A stretch of DNA of 64,000 nucleotides from Canariomyces notabilis. Its lineage: Eukaryota > Ascomycota > Sordariomycetes > Sordariales > Chaetomiaceae. This document shows, in pieces, positions 46,644 through 58,701 of the stretch. The notes beneath the pieces are model-generated. The model had not been told where the DNA came from and searched no databases. It was given only the letters and a program-made list of their open reading frames with translations. The stretch is taken from the NCBI RefSeq assembly GCF_033297395.1, contig NW_027041824.1, forward strand, positions 2,261,687 to 2,325,686, read 5' to 3'. The translations under genes were made by a program, and so were the position numbers. Each line of letters starts with the position of its first letter. Within the stretch, counting starts at the first letter, position 1.

Positions 46644-48960
46644 ATGGCTCCGTCATCGAGTCAGAAGGGGACTGGCAAGAAAGGGGGCGCCGGCGCCATT
46701 CGCCAACAACAGCAGCAGCAGCAGCAGCGCAGCCGCAACACCACTCCTGGCGCGTCGCCTGCTGTCGCCAGCTTGCCCCCCGTCGAGACGGTCGAGACCG
46801 AGACCATCGACCTGCGTTTCGAAGTCTTCCGCAACCTGACCTTCGAGGACATGGTTGATCCTGCCGCCTCCAACACCCTGTCGCCCGACTCCAAAAGCCT
46901 CGACGGCATCTTGTCCCGATTGCAGCGGTTGAGCGATATAATTGACAAGCGGGGAACCAACTGCGACCGCGGAATGAGGCTCCTCGCCCAGACCCGGAGG
47001 CAGCGGCTGGACGAGCAGGCCTTGGAGCGCGGGCGCGAAGAGGAGCGGAGACAGCGCGAGGCTGAGGATGAGGAGCGCGAGCGGAAAGCGAACAAGAAGA
47101 AACGGAAGGGAACGGATAGTTTGGCACCCCAGAGCAGGAACACAGGTCAGTCATCTCATGTTTCCCTTGCCCGCTGTTTCGAAATCAGCTATAAATTAGA
47201 TTGAACAAATTTCCACGCCAAGGTCACCAATATTTACCTGCCTTTCAAACTGGCGCTTCTACCACTTTTGTTTGCATTTAGATTCTGACTTGTGCCCCTC
47301 AGATATATCGTCTCCTCTGCGCGACTCGACTGGAAAATCAAGGAAGCTGTCTCGCGACAACGATTCGGCCAGCTCGTCGCTTTCACCTGTCGCTCCACGG
47401 ACTCCGAGCAATATGGATGTCGACGACAAGGCGAAAGCCGAGGCAAACGACGACGACTCTAGCTCTTCCGACGAGGGCCGCCCGCCCCCTCCAGCGCGAC
47501 CGCAGGCCAACACGTTTGGCGATGACCCGTCTACATTCCCCGATCCGACCGTCTACGAAATCTTGCCGGTCAAGCCAGGCATGACCGAGGAAGAAATAAA
47601 ACAGATCTATTCAGTAGCCAGTTATCCGAAGAGTGACCTCTCAGATCTGATCGCCGGCGACCCCCCGGACAAAGATTTCAGCAATGCCAAGCCCAGTAAC
47701 CAAATCAATTTCAGCACTTTCAGCACTTACATTGAGCCCTACTTCCGTCCGTTCACCGAGGAAGATCTGGCCTTTCTTAGAGAGCGAGGCGACCGTGTAA
47801 CACCGTTCGTCATGCCCAAACGGGGCAAGAAACACTACACCGAAATATGGGCAGAGGAAGACGGCAACATGGCGATCGACTCATCCCCACCAGGCGGCCG
47901 GGACAGGCTTCCTCCCAACCAAGCGCGCGGCAGCATCGAGAATATGGATGACGAAGTAGCCGAGACAGATAAGCTCTCAGTCGGCCCGCTCCTCTCACGA
48001 CTCCTCCAAACCTTGCGCCACGAGCACCGTGTACAGCCAGCCGAGGACAGGCCCGGCATGGCCAACGGAATTAATGGTGAAGGCGATGGCGTAAACGGCA
48101 CCGCCTCCTTCGACTTTAGCTTCAGCGATAACCCGTCCGGCCCAACATCCAATGGCCAAATTGATGGGATCAACGGCGCCGCAACCTCACAGCCACTCAA
48201 CGCCAACACGTCGTCCGATCAACAACAAGTCCAAACCCAGACCTTCCCCGCAGCAACCTGCATGCCCGAATCAAACACGGAATCCTGGAAGAAGGGAACG
48301 CACCCAAAGCTGGACTACTTGCAAGTCGACGAGCGCCTCAAGCAGGAGTTGCGGCACCTTGGCTTCCTCCCGCCGCTGCCTCACGACCCGGCCAACCCGT
48401 CGGCGCCGCCGCAGCCCGACCCGTCGGCCACGGCCGAGTACGACGGGCACTACGACGACGAGGTGGCGGCGCGCCTTCGTCTGCTGCAGGCCCGCCTGCG
48501 CGAGCAGGCCCTCCTCAACGGCGCCCGCAAGGCCCGCCTGACGGAGCTCGTCAAGGAGCGCATGGCCTACCAGGAGTACCAGACCATCCTGGAGGATCTC
48601 GACTCGCAGGTCCAGGCCGCCTACCTCAAGCGCACGCGCACCATGGGGAAGAAGCCTAAGAAGGCCCGCCCCGGCCAGGCCGTGCCTGCTGGCGCGAGCG
48701 GCGCCGGCGGTGCCGCTGCTGGTGCTGCCGGCGGTCCCACTGCCGGCATGGCCAGGCCCGGCATCGGCGATCTCACAAAGACGCTCATGGAAAGGAGGCG
48801 ACGGTGGATCGAGAGCATTGGGACCGTGTTTGATGATGAGGGTATTGCCAAAGTGCCCCGTGCCAGTGACCCCGGAAGCACAATCTTCAAACCGGCCGAG
48901 ATGGCTGAGCTGCTGAAGAGGGAGAAGGAGGCTTGGGATGAGGAGGTGGAAGAGGAGTGA
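46644..48960 (+). CDS. NGG1: ADA3/NGG1, SAGA histone acetyltransferase adaptor
   Basis: Two exons, 46644-47145 and 47282-48960, with a 136-bp intron; 726 residues. A second in-frame acceptor at 47302 would remove seven residues. An eight-glutamine run lies at residues 21-28. It is followed by a Glu/Arg-rich coiled coil and then the conserved Ada3 core (YSVASYPKSDLSDLIAGDPP; TYIEPYFRPFTEEDLAFLRERGD). The C-terminal Ada3 domain has the RRRWIESIGTVFDDE motif and ends in acidic residues. Ada3 links Ada2 and the Gcn5 acetyltransferase within SAGA/ADA complexes that acetylate histone H3. An Ala/Gly-rich linker near residue 630 looks lineage-specific. Confidence 0.92.
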
Positions 48961-49701
48961 CTTACACTAGGCAAGGCTGGGGTAGCAGGGTTGGGCTGGG
49001 CTTTCGCGGTCTTATTCTGTGCTGCTGTTAATCAGACGGATTTGATTTGGGGTCGGGGTTTACTACATTCGGAAGCTGTAATGATATGGCGCTTGGCTGA
49101 GCTCGTCTTTCTTGTGATGACGGAAAGCAAAAAACAAGTGGATGGATGGGGTGGTTTGGCGTTATGGAGCAGAACGAGGAGGGCACGGAAGGAGGGGGGT
49201 ATTCCCTTGCCTTACGAAGGATTGGCGTTTTCGGCACCGGGAGTTTATGAAGTCGCAATTGCTTTCTTACCTGTGTAGTATACCCAAGCCAGGAATGGAC
49301 CGCGCGGAGACCTTGCCTGACAGCATCAGTTCGTTCTTCTCGACAGCGTAAACACTGCACAGCTTGCAGAGCCTCCCATAAGGAGACCAGCCTACCGTAT
49401 GATTGTACTGAATTGCAAGCTGCTTGGACGAAAAAATAGGGTTATGTTTCTCAAATATCCTCATAGTTGTGGACCTGATACTACCATCGACATGCTCAGC
49501 AGCATTCCCAGGTCGCCTATATCTAGCTACATGCTCGTGTTGTGGTCTTAATTATCCTGAAACTTTCGAAAGACCTCAGCTGTATGATGTAGTCTTTTAC
49601 GTATATTATAACCAGAAAGAAAGAGAAATGGGGTATCATTCCCGCTAGAAATTGAGCGCTGAATAATATCACAACCCGAAAAACCTGCAGATGTGCTAGC
49701 T
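48961..49701. other. Convergent intergenic region, ADA3 and RING-H2 gene
   Basis: 740 bp holding both 3' UTRs. If the last intron of the RING gene is kept, its reading frame runs on to 49548. No separate gene seen. Confidence 0.5.
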
Positions 49702-51375
49702 TCAGTCAAACCCAGGAAACACTCGGTTCCGCAGACGTTTCCCTGCGGGACTGTCAGCGGAATTCTGTAAGTCGCGGTCTCAATCAACTTACAAAGAGTC
49801 GAACCGTCGTCCTCCGCATCGTCCAGGCCCGGACCCGCGAGTTCACGCATGCGTTGCCTTGCGTGTGTTGCTGTACGAGTCTCCTGGGTATTTCCATCTT
49901 GGCCGCGACGAGTAGGCCGAAGCTGGAGCTGTATCATTTTCGGCTCTGTTGAAGGGACGGGCGACGTTAGACAGCTCTTTGCCCCGGAGATCCTATGCCT
50001 AAGTACTTGCAGCCAGCTTTGGTTATGCATTTGTCGACCATTGGTGTCTTGTAGGTCTATTCGGCCTCGTATCCGCCGGATGGCGCGTTCTCGGCGCACC
50101 ATGGCATTTGTGATTTTGGGACAATATCCCTTGGGGAGTATGCTGGTTTTACATAAGGGGCAAAGAGAACTGATCTCGTTCAGGAACTCGTCGATGCATT
50201 CGGGGTGGAAGATGTGGCCGCAAGCGAGTTCCCGGATGATTGTTGACCGGTTTTCATAGGGCTCGAGGCAGATTTCGCACCTTGGTTGATAACCTGTCGC
50301 AACGGTCGGAACTTGGCTTGGGGGATTACTAGCAGTTTCGCCAGGGCTCTTCCTTCGCACCCTTGACTTGGAGGGCTTCGTGGATCGCCGGGACTGGGAT
50401 GGACCGCTGCATTCTGGCTCGTAATGATATGTGTACAGCGGGAATGTTTGGATGTGGTCCATCGGGACCGTGAGTTGCTTGATGCCCATAGCTTCTAGGT
50501 TAACCTCTCCGGAACGGACACGTCGGCGCAGCTGAGCACGCCGCAGGGCTTGAACCAGATGCATGAGTATCGATGCCGAGAGGATAACGGCAAGCAGGAG
50601 GCCGATAATCATGAGAGCATAGACCCAAATCGCGAGAGGGACTAGTGGGGTGTTCACGACTAGCTCAGTCCAGATTCGAAGGTAGTCGTCAGCATTGCTG
50701 TTGAAGAGACCGGCTATGCTAGCGCCAAAGGGCGCTTCGGTCAGGTTGCCCGAGTACAGACTTGAGTGTCGTATCATGACCTCGCCAACCGAGCCCGCTA
50801 CAGCGAAGACGGGCCAGCTGGTTTCTGACATCCACCTAGCGTCATCACGGATGTACCATTCCCGGGAGTCGGCAGGTGGTGGAGACACGGACGGGTTTTC
50901 TAGAGTATAAAAAACGAAGGCGCGCACGGGATCTGAGCGGGCCGAAGCTAAGTAGACCTCGGCGCAGGTATGATTCACCCATGGAGCAATGGCAATCATG
51001 TGGTAGTGCGCTGGAGGGAGGTCGGACTGCCGGGGAGCAGATGCAGGTATGTGCTTCGCCATTGCATCAAGACACGGGTGCCCGTCTGGGACATCCGGAA
51101 CATAGAGCAATCCCTGGATGACGCCGTTCGCAGCTTCGGCAAATCTGGAGGATAAGACAGTGGCATCTTCTGTGAATCTTGTTGAATGTGTCAACTGGGC
51201 CTGGTATAATATCATTAGACAAAAGGTTTCCTTTGGAAAACAGACTGCCGTAGCATACCGACAGAGCCGTGATGTTTCTGATGACGGTGTTTGAGACACT
51301 TTCGACTGCCGTCCAAGACGGGTTACTGAATAGTAAGCTATTGCGATGGCTATTAGCTACATGACTTTGGTAAAG
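49702..51375 (-). CDS. Transmembrane RING-H2 protein (probable E3 ubiquitin ligase), 5' end unresolved
   Basis: Supported minus-strand exons are 51375-51259, 51200-49793 and 49742-49702, with introns of 58 and 50 bp in frame; about 521 residues are visible, but the initiator exon is missing. The N-terminal half is an extracytoplasmic region with several NxT/S sites (NITAL, NHTC, NLTE). It is followed by one membrane segment (LAIWVYALMIIGLLLAVI). A RING-H2 finger comes next (CEICLEPY, then CGHIFHPECID and CPLC). This layout is that of PA-TM-RING-type endomembrane ubiquitin ligases, though I cannot confirm a PA domain by eye. Splicing of the last intron gives an end of LWKRLRNRVFPGFD. A short hydrophobic frame starting MPPICVIVV, at about 51459 on the minus strand, could be the signal peptide, but I could not join it with good splice sites. 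Confidence 0.8.
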
Positions 51376-53252
51376 CTGCCAATTTTATATGAGAGAAAGT
51401 ATAGAAAATCCACTATCGAACAAGACTAAGCACCACTATGACACAGATCGGGGGCATGGCTGGTACGACGTGATGTGGCTGGGCTTGGCGATGCGGAAAG
51501 ATCGGTGGCATTGAAAGACCCCGGTCCATTGCAGCGGGGTTTTTACTTTTTCCCATTTCTCCCAACTTCTTTCTTTGAAAATAAGATAGATAATCTCAAT
51601 CAAAAACTGTGAGAAACGGACAAACTCAAAGGAGAGCAAGCGACTTACACGACATTGCGAACCTCAGCGAGGGCTGTGAGACGTTAGCGACGGGATCAGA
51701 TCGTCGATGATCTTAAGGCACCCCGGGCTTGGCGAAAGCTTGGCTAGCCAAGATGTGATAAAAATGGAGCCTAGAACATCGCCAAGATGCAAATCGACGG
51801 GAGGAAGCAACTCACACATTGACATTGTCAGACATATCGGACGGGTTCAGGAGGAATCTCCCGGTACGGCGGTTGCAGCATCAACCGACAATGGAGATAT
51901 TGAATTTTGCAGCTTGCGGGAAAACGTAGGTGCTTGTGTTTTCTTCTCCTTTTCGTCCTTTTTTCTTTTCTTTCGCCTACTTCGGTTGCATAGTGAAAGG
52001 GTAGATGGGAAGGGAAACGCACATAGCCAACAAGCAGGGGCGGGCGGGCAGCTTTTGAGTGCCAAGAGCTCCTTCCCGTGTTCTGTGTCTGCGGTTCCTT
52101 CCCTGCAGAAGGCAACCTGCGCTAGCCGTTTCCTGCAGGGATTGAATGATGGTCCCGCACCGACAGGGAGTTTCTCGCGATGGTGACCCACCCTGGTTGA
52201 GATGATGTTGTCGAGGTTGTGCTACTGTATGTACTGTACTGTACATGTACGCTGGGACAAGCCATGCTTATTTCGTTATGCCAGAGGGGGACGTTTCATC
52301 TAATCGTGGTCACAACGAGATTATCACCAGAAGTTCTTTGCCTCTGCCCATTCCCGATTTGGGGCCATTTACCGAGGTGACCCGGCGGCTCACATACCCT
52401 GTCAACGATTCAGCTATCAAACGAGGCTTGCTTGCTGTAAGTTGGTAATAATGTAGGTGTCGGTGCCCAACGGTCTTCAACAACTGCCTTATCACAGTCG
52501 TCGAACAGGATCGTCAGTTGACGCCATATGCCGGTGGTTATCACGTTGGCTGTACGAAGTATCAAGCTGGGTTTCCTAATAATCGAGACCATGTCTAGAC
52601 CCTGATCGATAACGTTGGCGTCAGCTTAGATGAGCTCGGATACAAAAGAAGGTGGAACTCGGCGGGCTCGGATACCTGTCGGTACTGGTACTGTATTTCC
52701 GTAAACGCACCACTATACAGCTTATGACATGACTCCATCAGATATTCATTTCGACACGGCCATTTATCATCTTCACTAGAGAACACGCCCGTGAGTTCTT
52801 ATTATAAGGGGACGAGACTCGCATCCTATCTCCAGATTGATCGCCACGAGTATTGCTCTTGCAATCCATCATTTTGAGTTGCTGCGCGTAACTTTACGGA
52901 CAATACCGTTACATACCTAGGCAGCGATGATAGTTTGGCTGTGGGGTCAAGTCTAGGCATTCTTCATTGCATTGCCAGTGTGGTTAACCTGATTGTACTT
53001 CAAATCACACTTTGGATTTCATCAGACAACACCTGAGGAGCACCAATGGTCAATCTGTCTATGACAACTGTGTAGATAGCAATGTGTTGACTGCGCTAGT
53101 CAAAGGTCAACACTGCACTCGAAGGATCGCGGTGCCCGAACCATCTTCTTCTTCGGCATTCTTTGGACCATTGAGCGGAGCAATCCTCTCCCAGATTATC
53201 TCCCCTCTTAGGGGAGCACACCGAGCGAGTGGTAATTTACCGAACAAATACC
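51376..53252. other. Divergent intergenic region, RING-H2 gene and DUF726 gene
   Basis: 1.9 kb. The left end must hold the first exon(s) or 5' UTR of the RING gene; a gtaagt donor on the minus strand lies near 51652. A GTACTGTACTGTACATGTAC-like palindromic run lies at 52228-52249. No other gene supported. Confidence 0.45.
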
Positions 53253-55798
53253 ATGGCGCCCATAGCTAGCGAGCCCCGCCAGTTGCTGACGGTTCTCAAC
53301 CTTGCCCGCCGCAAGGCTCTGTACGTGTTGCTCGTCGAGATAACGGGATGGATGCGCGGGCAGCTCGAGTTTCGCGAGCCGGCCGAGAACCCCAGTGATT
53401 CTGGGCCGCTGTTGATAGATCCTACCGCTGAAAACAGCATTGTCATCAACGCGCCCAGCACCGCCCGGGACACGGCCCCTCCCAGCCCGGCCCTCGTGCG
53501 GCTGCGCGCCGCCGCCATTGAGCACTTTGACGCCTGGCGTAAAGAAACTCTCACGAAGCTGAAGGACGTGCTCGCCGCGCCCGACGATGCCCAAATCGTC
53601 GAGGATCGCCGTAAGCGCGCTGAACGGCTGGCTGCCCAGCAGCGCTCACGCGGCGCCGGGATGTCGTTTGCTACCGGTGGGGGATCAGAAAGCCTGATTG
53701 ATTTTAGCGATTCACCTGGTGATGGTGGAGTGGCAAGCGGAGGCAGCGAGGCAGACCGCGCCAGGGCCGTGGCCCGCCTGCAAGCGCACTGGCATGCTAC
53801 CGCCACGCGGCTTGTGACGATTCCGTATGAGGACAGAACAGAAACGCTCAGCTGCGTGTTGCTCGTGCTGCTGTCGACGGGGCGCTACACGGCCGAATCC
53901 AGGGCGCTGGCCGTCTACCTTGCCTCTTCGCTCGAGGTGCCGCTAGAGGTGCTGAATGCAGAGGAGGTGGAGATCGCACGCTCGCTGCTTCAGGCATCGG
54001 CCGAGAGTGCGAGGCATGAGGGAAGTGCCTCTATGTCTGCCGAGGCTGAAGCCGAGAAGCGGAAGCAGCAGAACCAGTCTAGCCGGTACTGGAAGGTCGG
54101 GCTGGCCTCGGTGGCCGGCGCCGCTATCATAGGAGTGACCGGTGGTCTTGCTGCGCCCGTGGTGGCCGGAGCCATTGGTGGTATCATGGGGTCTGTAGGC
54201 CTCGGCGGCGTTGCGTCGTTCCTGGGTATCTTCTGGATGAACGGCGCGCTTGTAGGGACCCTTTTCGGGGCATTCGGGGCGAAAATGACGGTAAGAAGCG
54301 ATGGTCGTCTGTGCTGTGGCTGAGCTAATGGCACACCTAGGGCGAAATGGTCGATCAGTACGCCAGAGAAGTAGAGGACTTCCGTTTCGTCCCTCTGAAA
54401 GACGAATCAAGGGGTAAGGGCCACAAGCAGGACGACAGACGCCTCCGCGTAACGATCGGTATCAACGGTTGGTTATCCTCAAATGACGATATAACGAAGC
54501 CATGGCGCTGTCTCGGTGGTGATTCGGAAGCATTTGCCCTGCGATACGAGACAAGAAGCCTAATGGGACTCGGGAAGTCGTTGGAGGAGCTGGTGTCTTC
54601 TTACGCATGGAACACAGTGAAGGTTGAGATCCTCAAGAGGACGGTGCTAGCCACCCTATGGTCCGCTCTCTGGCCTGCATATCTCTTATCCATGGCGAGC
54701 ACGGTCGACAACCCTTTCAGTCTCGCCAGAAACAGGTCAGAGAAAGCGGGAGATATCCTGGCCGATGCACTAATCAACAAGGTACAAGGCGAGCGTCCAG
54801 TGACATTGATCGGCTACTCCCTCGGATCCAGAGTAATCTACTCCTGCCTGCGTTCTTTGGCGAAACGACACGCCTTTGGGCTGATCGATACAGTTATTTT
54901 TATCGGTTCCCCGGTCCCGTCCAATCGCCAACACTGGGAGATGATGCGCACCGTGGTGTCCGGCAAGATGTACAACGTGTATTCAAAAAACGACTATCTG
55001 CTGGCGTTTCTCTATCGCGCAACCTCCATCCAGCTTGGGGTCGCTGGTCTTCAGGAGATCAAGGACGTCGACGGCGTTGAAAATCTCAACCTCAGCGAGG
55101 AGGTTCAGGGACACATGCGATACGCCAGGATCATTGGAAATATCCTCGCCCGATGCGGTCTCCCGGTCACCCAAGGCGCCGATGCGCCAATCGGAAAAGA
55201 CGAGGACGCTATCAGACTTGATGACCTAGATGAGAATAATCCAGAACTCGGTACTCTCATCGAGCTCGATAGTCTGAACATCTCCGAGCCGCCACCACCA
55301 GGTTATAGCCCGGCTCCTCCAGCCACCCGTCGTAGGCAAGACGCCCGGCGCACAACAGTTGTCAGAGGAGCCCCATCCTCTCTTTCAGTCAGCCAAGATC
55401 CGTTAGGTGTTGCTTTATCGGATCCTCTCTCCACGTCCACCTCGAATACGGCAGCGCCAAAACCTGCCGCTGCCACCTCGTCCCAATCGCCAAGCCGCAG
55501 AGCAGAGCGGCAACCAACCATCCCTAACTTTGAGCCCCTGGAGAATCCCAATACCAAGTTCAGAATTGCAGATGGAGCCGAAAAGGCCCGGCTTGTAGAT
55601 AGGACCCCGAACCTCGCCACTTCTGCTACGCCACCGCCTACTTTGCCGTCGCCTTCTCATATTCGCCAGGTTGTGGGTCATGATGGCAATGATCGTGATG
55701 AGGACGACGATGACGAGGAGGAAGGGGGGTTCGGCATTAGGATGGTGGACAATGACGATCTCAATTATGTAGAGCCGACGCCCATCGATGATTATTAG
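53253..55798 (+). CDS. DUF726 family membrane protein with alpha/beta-hydrolase motif
   Basis: Two exons, 53253-54290 and 54341-55798, with a 50-bp intron; 831 residues. I chose the ATG at 53253 for its strong context (accATGG). The N-terminal 270 residues are helical and partly Gly/Ser-rich. A hydrophobic, Gly-rich block follows at about 290-345 (two or more membrane spans). The second exon begins the hydrolase-like part, with INGWLS and the nucleophile elbow GYSLGSR around Ser506. The C-terminus is Pro/Ser-rich and acidic. This is the DUF726/TMCO4 family, which includes yeast Mil1. A lipase-like activity is suggested by GxSxG, but substrate and activity are inference. It converges on NOC2, 156 bp away. 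Confidence 0.88.
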
Positions 55799-55954
55799 AC
55801 GTCAAAGGGGAGTAGAACTTTTCTGGGCTGCAGGACGTTGGAAAGAAGCAGGGATAGTGGTTTTGGATACCACATACTCTGCAAAATATAATGCACCTAG
55901 TGTGAGTGTTACCAGCTGCAAGATACCTGTCGTCGCAAACCGGAGACATTAAAT

Positions 55955-58360
55955 TTATTCTTCATCCTCCTCATCCTCTTCATCTTCACTCTCGTCGTCA
56001 TCCTCATCTCCATCCCCATCTGCCTCGCTCTCAGCCTCCTCATCTTCCTCCTCGGACTCAGAGCCAGCATCCTCCTCCTCCTCTTCCCCCTCATCCTCAC
56101 CGTCACTCTCACCCTCCACCCCATCCTCCAAGGCCTCCTTCTCTGCCTCCTTCCTCTTCCTCTCCTCCTCCTTCCTAGCCTCTTCAACAACCTTTTGCCG
56201 CTCTGCCTTCAATTTCCGTTGCGAGACCACAAACGCGCCAAGGGGCGTGCGCTCCCACTCCATATCCTTCAGGAAGGCGTCGACCTGGGCGCGGTCTTTG
56301 GGCGCAAACTCGACCTTGGCCCGCTTCTCCTCAATGAACCTCGCGTTCGCCTCGAGCTTCTGCACGAGCAGCACCAAGCCGGCAGCCAGCTTTCCGTTCC
56401 TGTTGCCGCCGTTCTTCCTGCTCTGCTTCAGCCAGCGCTTCAGGCTTACGATGACGGGCAGGGCAAACTCCGGGAACGCGATGCTGCGGGACCAGAGCAC
56501 AAAGAACTCTGCGAGCAGCTCGACGACCTGTTCGCCGACGCCGTCCTGGTAGACGCGGGTGCGCGGGTACGACTTGGGCGCCTTGTAGGCCGTGGCAAAA
56601 TCGAGCGGCTTGAGCGTCGACTGCTTGGCCGGCTTCTTCAGCTCGGCCGAGGCCAGCACCTCGAGCAGGGCCGAGGCCAGGGGGATGTACGTGTCGGTGG
56701 CGCGCGACAGGCGCAGGAGGGAGCGGATCAGCTGGAAGCGCAGCGGGAAGTAGAGCGCCGTCGGGATCAGCCGCATGGCGCCCAGCGTCACCTGCACGAG
56801 CGGGTAGATGAGCAGCTTGAGCTGGCTCTCCTTGCCCGCCTCGGCTTCCTTGAGCGGGCTGCAGTGCTCTGCCAGCACGCACGACCAGAAGTCGAGCGAG
56901 TGGACGTACTGCCAGTTGTAGACGGTGCGGTACGAGTCGTTCTTGTTGTTGATGATGCTGTTGCGGAGGTGGATGGCGAGCTGGCGGATCGAGGTGAAGG
57001 CGGTGGTGTAGCCGAGGGTCTGGTCGAGGCCCCACAGCTCGGCGGCAGAGTTCTTCATGAGGTTGATGCCTTGGATCGTGTTGGCGTTGGTGAGGCGGCT
57101 GCCCTGTACTAGGCCCTGATAGGACGCCTTGAGCACGGCTTCCCTGACAGCCTTGTCGCCAATGACGACGAGACGGCGTATTACTAGGAAGGCTGTTATC
57201 CTAGTGGATTCGGTGCTTGCTGACTGGGACCAGAACGCAACCACCGTCTTAATCAGCATCTTCAGCACCTTCCTGAAAGATAGCAGGTATGGGAGGAGTG
57301 GCTGTAAAGCTGAGAGAGTAAGCTTGAGCGTGGCTTCATCCGATAGCGTACTCAGCAGCCGGATAATGGAAGCGGAATAGCTTTTGATGAGCATTGACAG
57401 CGTCTTGAACTTTTTGCCCTCGGTCTGGACATAGATCTTGCCAGAGGCTGATTCCTTGACCGGAACGTGGTGTTGCAAGACCTCAGGGATCTGCTTTAGG
57501 GCGACAACGAGGATATCGTGGAAAACTTCTGGACTTGTGATGCTGTACCGTTGCCGGTTCTCCTCGTCACTCTCATTCAGGTGGGCGGCGCACCGGAAGG
57601 CAATAACAACCTGGCGGGCAGCTCTGAGGGAGTGCGTCTCGGCCATGGATGCTTTCCACTTCGCTACCATGGCTCGGGTGAGTTCATGGCCATCCTTCTC
57701 CTCTTCCTTGGCGGCCTTCTTGTCCTTTTTCTGCTTCTTTTTTGGCTGCCCCTCGTCCTCACTGCCGCTGAGTTCGTCGACCTCGGCAAGGTCTGCATTC
57801 TCGTCAAAGTCTAGCGCTTCCGGGTCGTTTTCCTTGAGGAACTTGTAAAACTCGGGATCGTTCTCGGCGAGTGCATCCATGGCACCCTTGGACATGCCGA
57901 GGTCGTCGTCGTCGTCGCTAGCATCGTCCGGCTCGCTGTCGCTGACCACGGGCTCCTCGTTGTCTGAAATTTCCGATTCGCTCTCGCTCCCTTCTGAGCT
58001 GTCCTCCTGCGCATCAGCCTCTCCACGCTTGCGTTTCCCCAGCTTAGCGGTAGCCTTGGGCTTCGACTTGGCCGACTGCCCCTGGTCGAGTATCTCAAAC
58101 CCGCCTTTGAAGAAGTCGTCGACGCTCATCTCGATAGCCTTGGCACCGATCTTCTTTTTGGCATCTTTTTTGCCGCCATTGGCATCATCTCCGGGGCCTT
58201 TGTAGAACTCGTCATCTTTCGCTCGCTTGGCCTTCTTCTTTTCCTTGAGTTGGTGTCGTTGCTTGATTTTCGCGGTTGCTTTCCTCCTTTCTAGCACGCC
58301 CTTGAGGTGCTTCTTCTCAAACTTTTTCGTCGCCTTCAGGTTCTTCTTTGAAGCCACCAT
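55955..58360 (-). CDS. NOC2: NOC2, nucleolar complex protein for 60S pre-ribosome export
   Basis: Single exon of 801 residues. The frame extends a few codons upstream, but the first ATG is at 58360 in good context. The N-terminus is Lys-rich (KHLKGVLERRKATAKIKQRHQ), then comes an acidic Ser-rich block around 110-210 and the Noc2 helical repeat core (residues about 230-690). A highly acidic Glu/Asp tail closes the protein. Noc2 pairs with Noc1 in the nucleolus and with Noc3 in the nucleoplasm, moving 60S precursors toward export. It is divergent from VPS28, with 341 bp between starts. Confidence 0.92.
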   Translation of the reverse strand: MVASKKNLKATKKFEKKHLKGVLERRKATAKIKQRHQLKEKKKAKRAKDDEFYKGPGDDANGGKKDAKKKIGAKAIEMSVDDFFKGGFEILDQGQSAKSKPKATAKLGKRKRGEADAQEDSSEGSESESEISDNEEPVVSDSEPDDASDDDDDLGMSKGAMDALAENDPEFYKFLKENDPEALDFDENADLAEVDELSGSEDEGQPKKKQKKDKKAAKEEEKDGHELTRAMVAKWKASMAETHSLRAARQVVIAFRCAAHLNESDEENRQRYSITSPEVFHDILVVALKQIPEVLQHHVPVKESASGKIYVQTEGKKFKTLSMLIKSYSASIIRLLSTLSDEATLKLTLSALQPLLPYLLSFRKVLKMLIKTVVAFWSQSASTESTRITAFLVIRRLVVIGDKAVREAVLKASYQGLVQGSRLTNANTIQGINLMKNSAAELWGLDQTLGYTTAFTSIRQLAIHLRNSIINNKNDSYRTVYNWQYVHSLDFWSCVLAEHCSPLKEAEAGKESQLKLLIYPLVQVTLGAMRLIPTALYFPLRFQLIRSLLRLSRATDTYIPLASALLEVLASAELKKPAKQSTLKPLDFATAYKAPKSYPRTRVYQDGVGEQVVELLAEFFVLWSRSIAFPEFALPVIVSLKRWLKQSRKNGGNRNGKLAAGLVLLVQKLEANARFIEEKRAKVEFAPKDRAQVDAFLKDMEWERTPLGAFVVSQRKLKAERQKVVEEARKEEERKRKEAEKEALEDGVEGESDGEDEGEEEEEDAGSESEEEDEEAESEADGDGDEDDDESEDEEDEEDEE

Positions 58361-58701
58361 GTTGGGCAACCACTGCACCAGAAATCAATGTCCGATCCGG
58401 GCCGAGCAATTCGAGTTGCAGGGTATGAATGTCACTGTTTTCCGAAACTTTTTTGATTCTCATCTGGGATTGCTTATCGCGTCTCTTATCGGTGAAAACT
58501 CTAACTTATTCGGGAATGGTTGGCCGAAGTGGGGCACATTACGAGGCCCAGGGCCCTAGGTACCCATGTGTTTGGGTCGCTGAGCTCTCATGGGATGATT
58601 GTCGCGTTGAATCAAGGTGAAGACGGGGAGCTTGGACATGCAACTCGAGTGCAATGCTATCACCGACCTGAGCTTGCGCATCCCGGCGCAGGACTATAAA
58701 A
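58361..58701. promoter_or_regulatory. Divergent promoter between NOC2 and VPS28
   Basis: 341 bp hold both promoters. A tataaaa element at 58695-58701 abuts the VPS28 start codon, too close to serve as its TATA box unless transcription starts within the assigned first exon. Confidence 0.45.

Noticed and set aside
52228..52249. Palindromic GTACTGTAC run as a possible operator
   Set aside because: Similar GTAC-type short palindromes are scattered through all gene-poor parts of the window, so it is not specific.
56195..57112. 305-codon + strand frame inside NOC2
   Set aside because: Antisense of a GC-rich coding exon; composition (Arg/Leu/Glu/Gly runs) is typical of a shadow frame.
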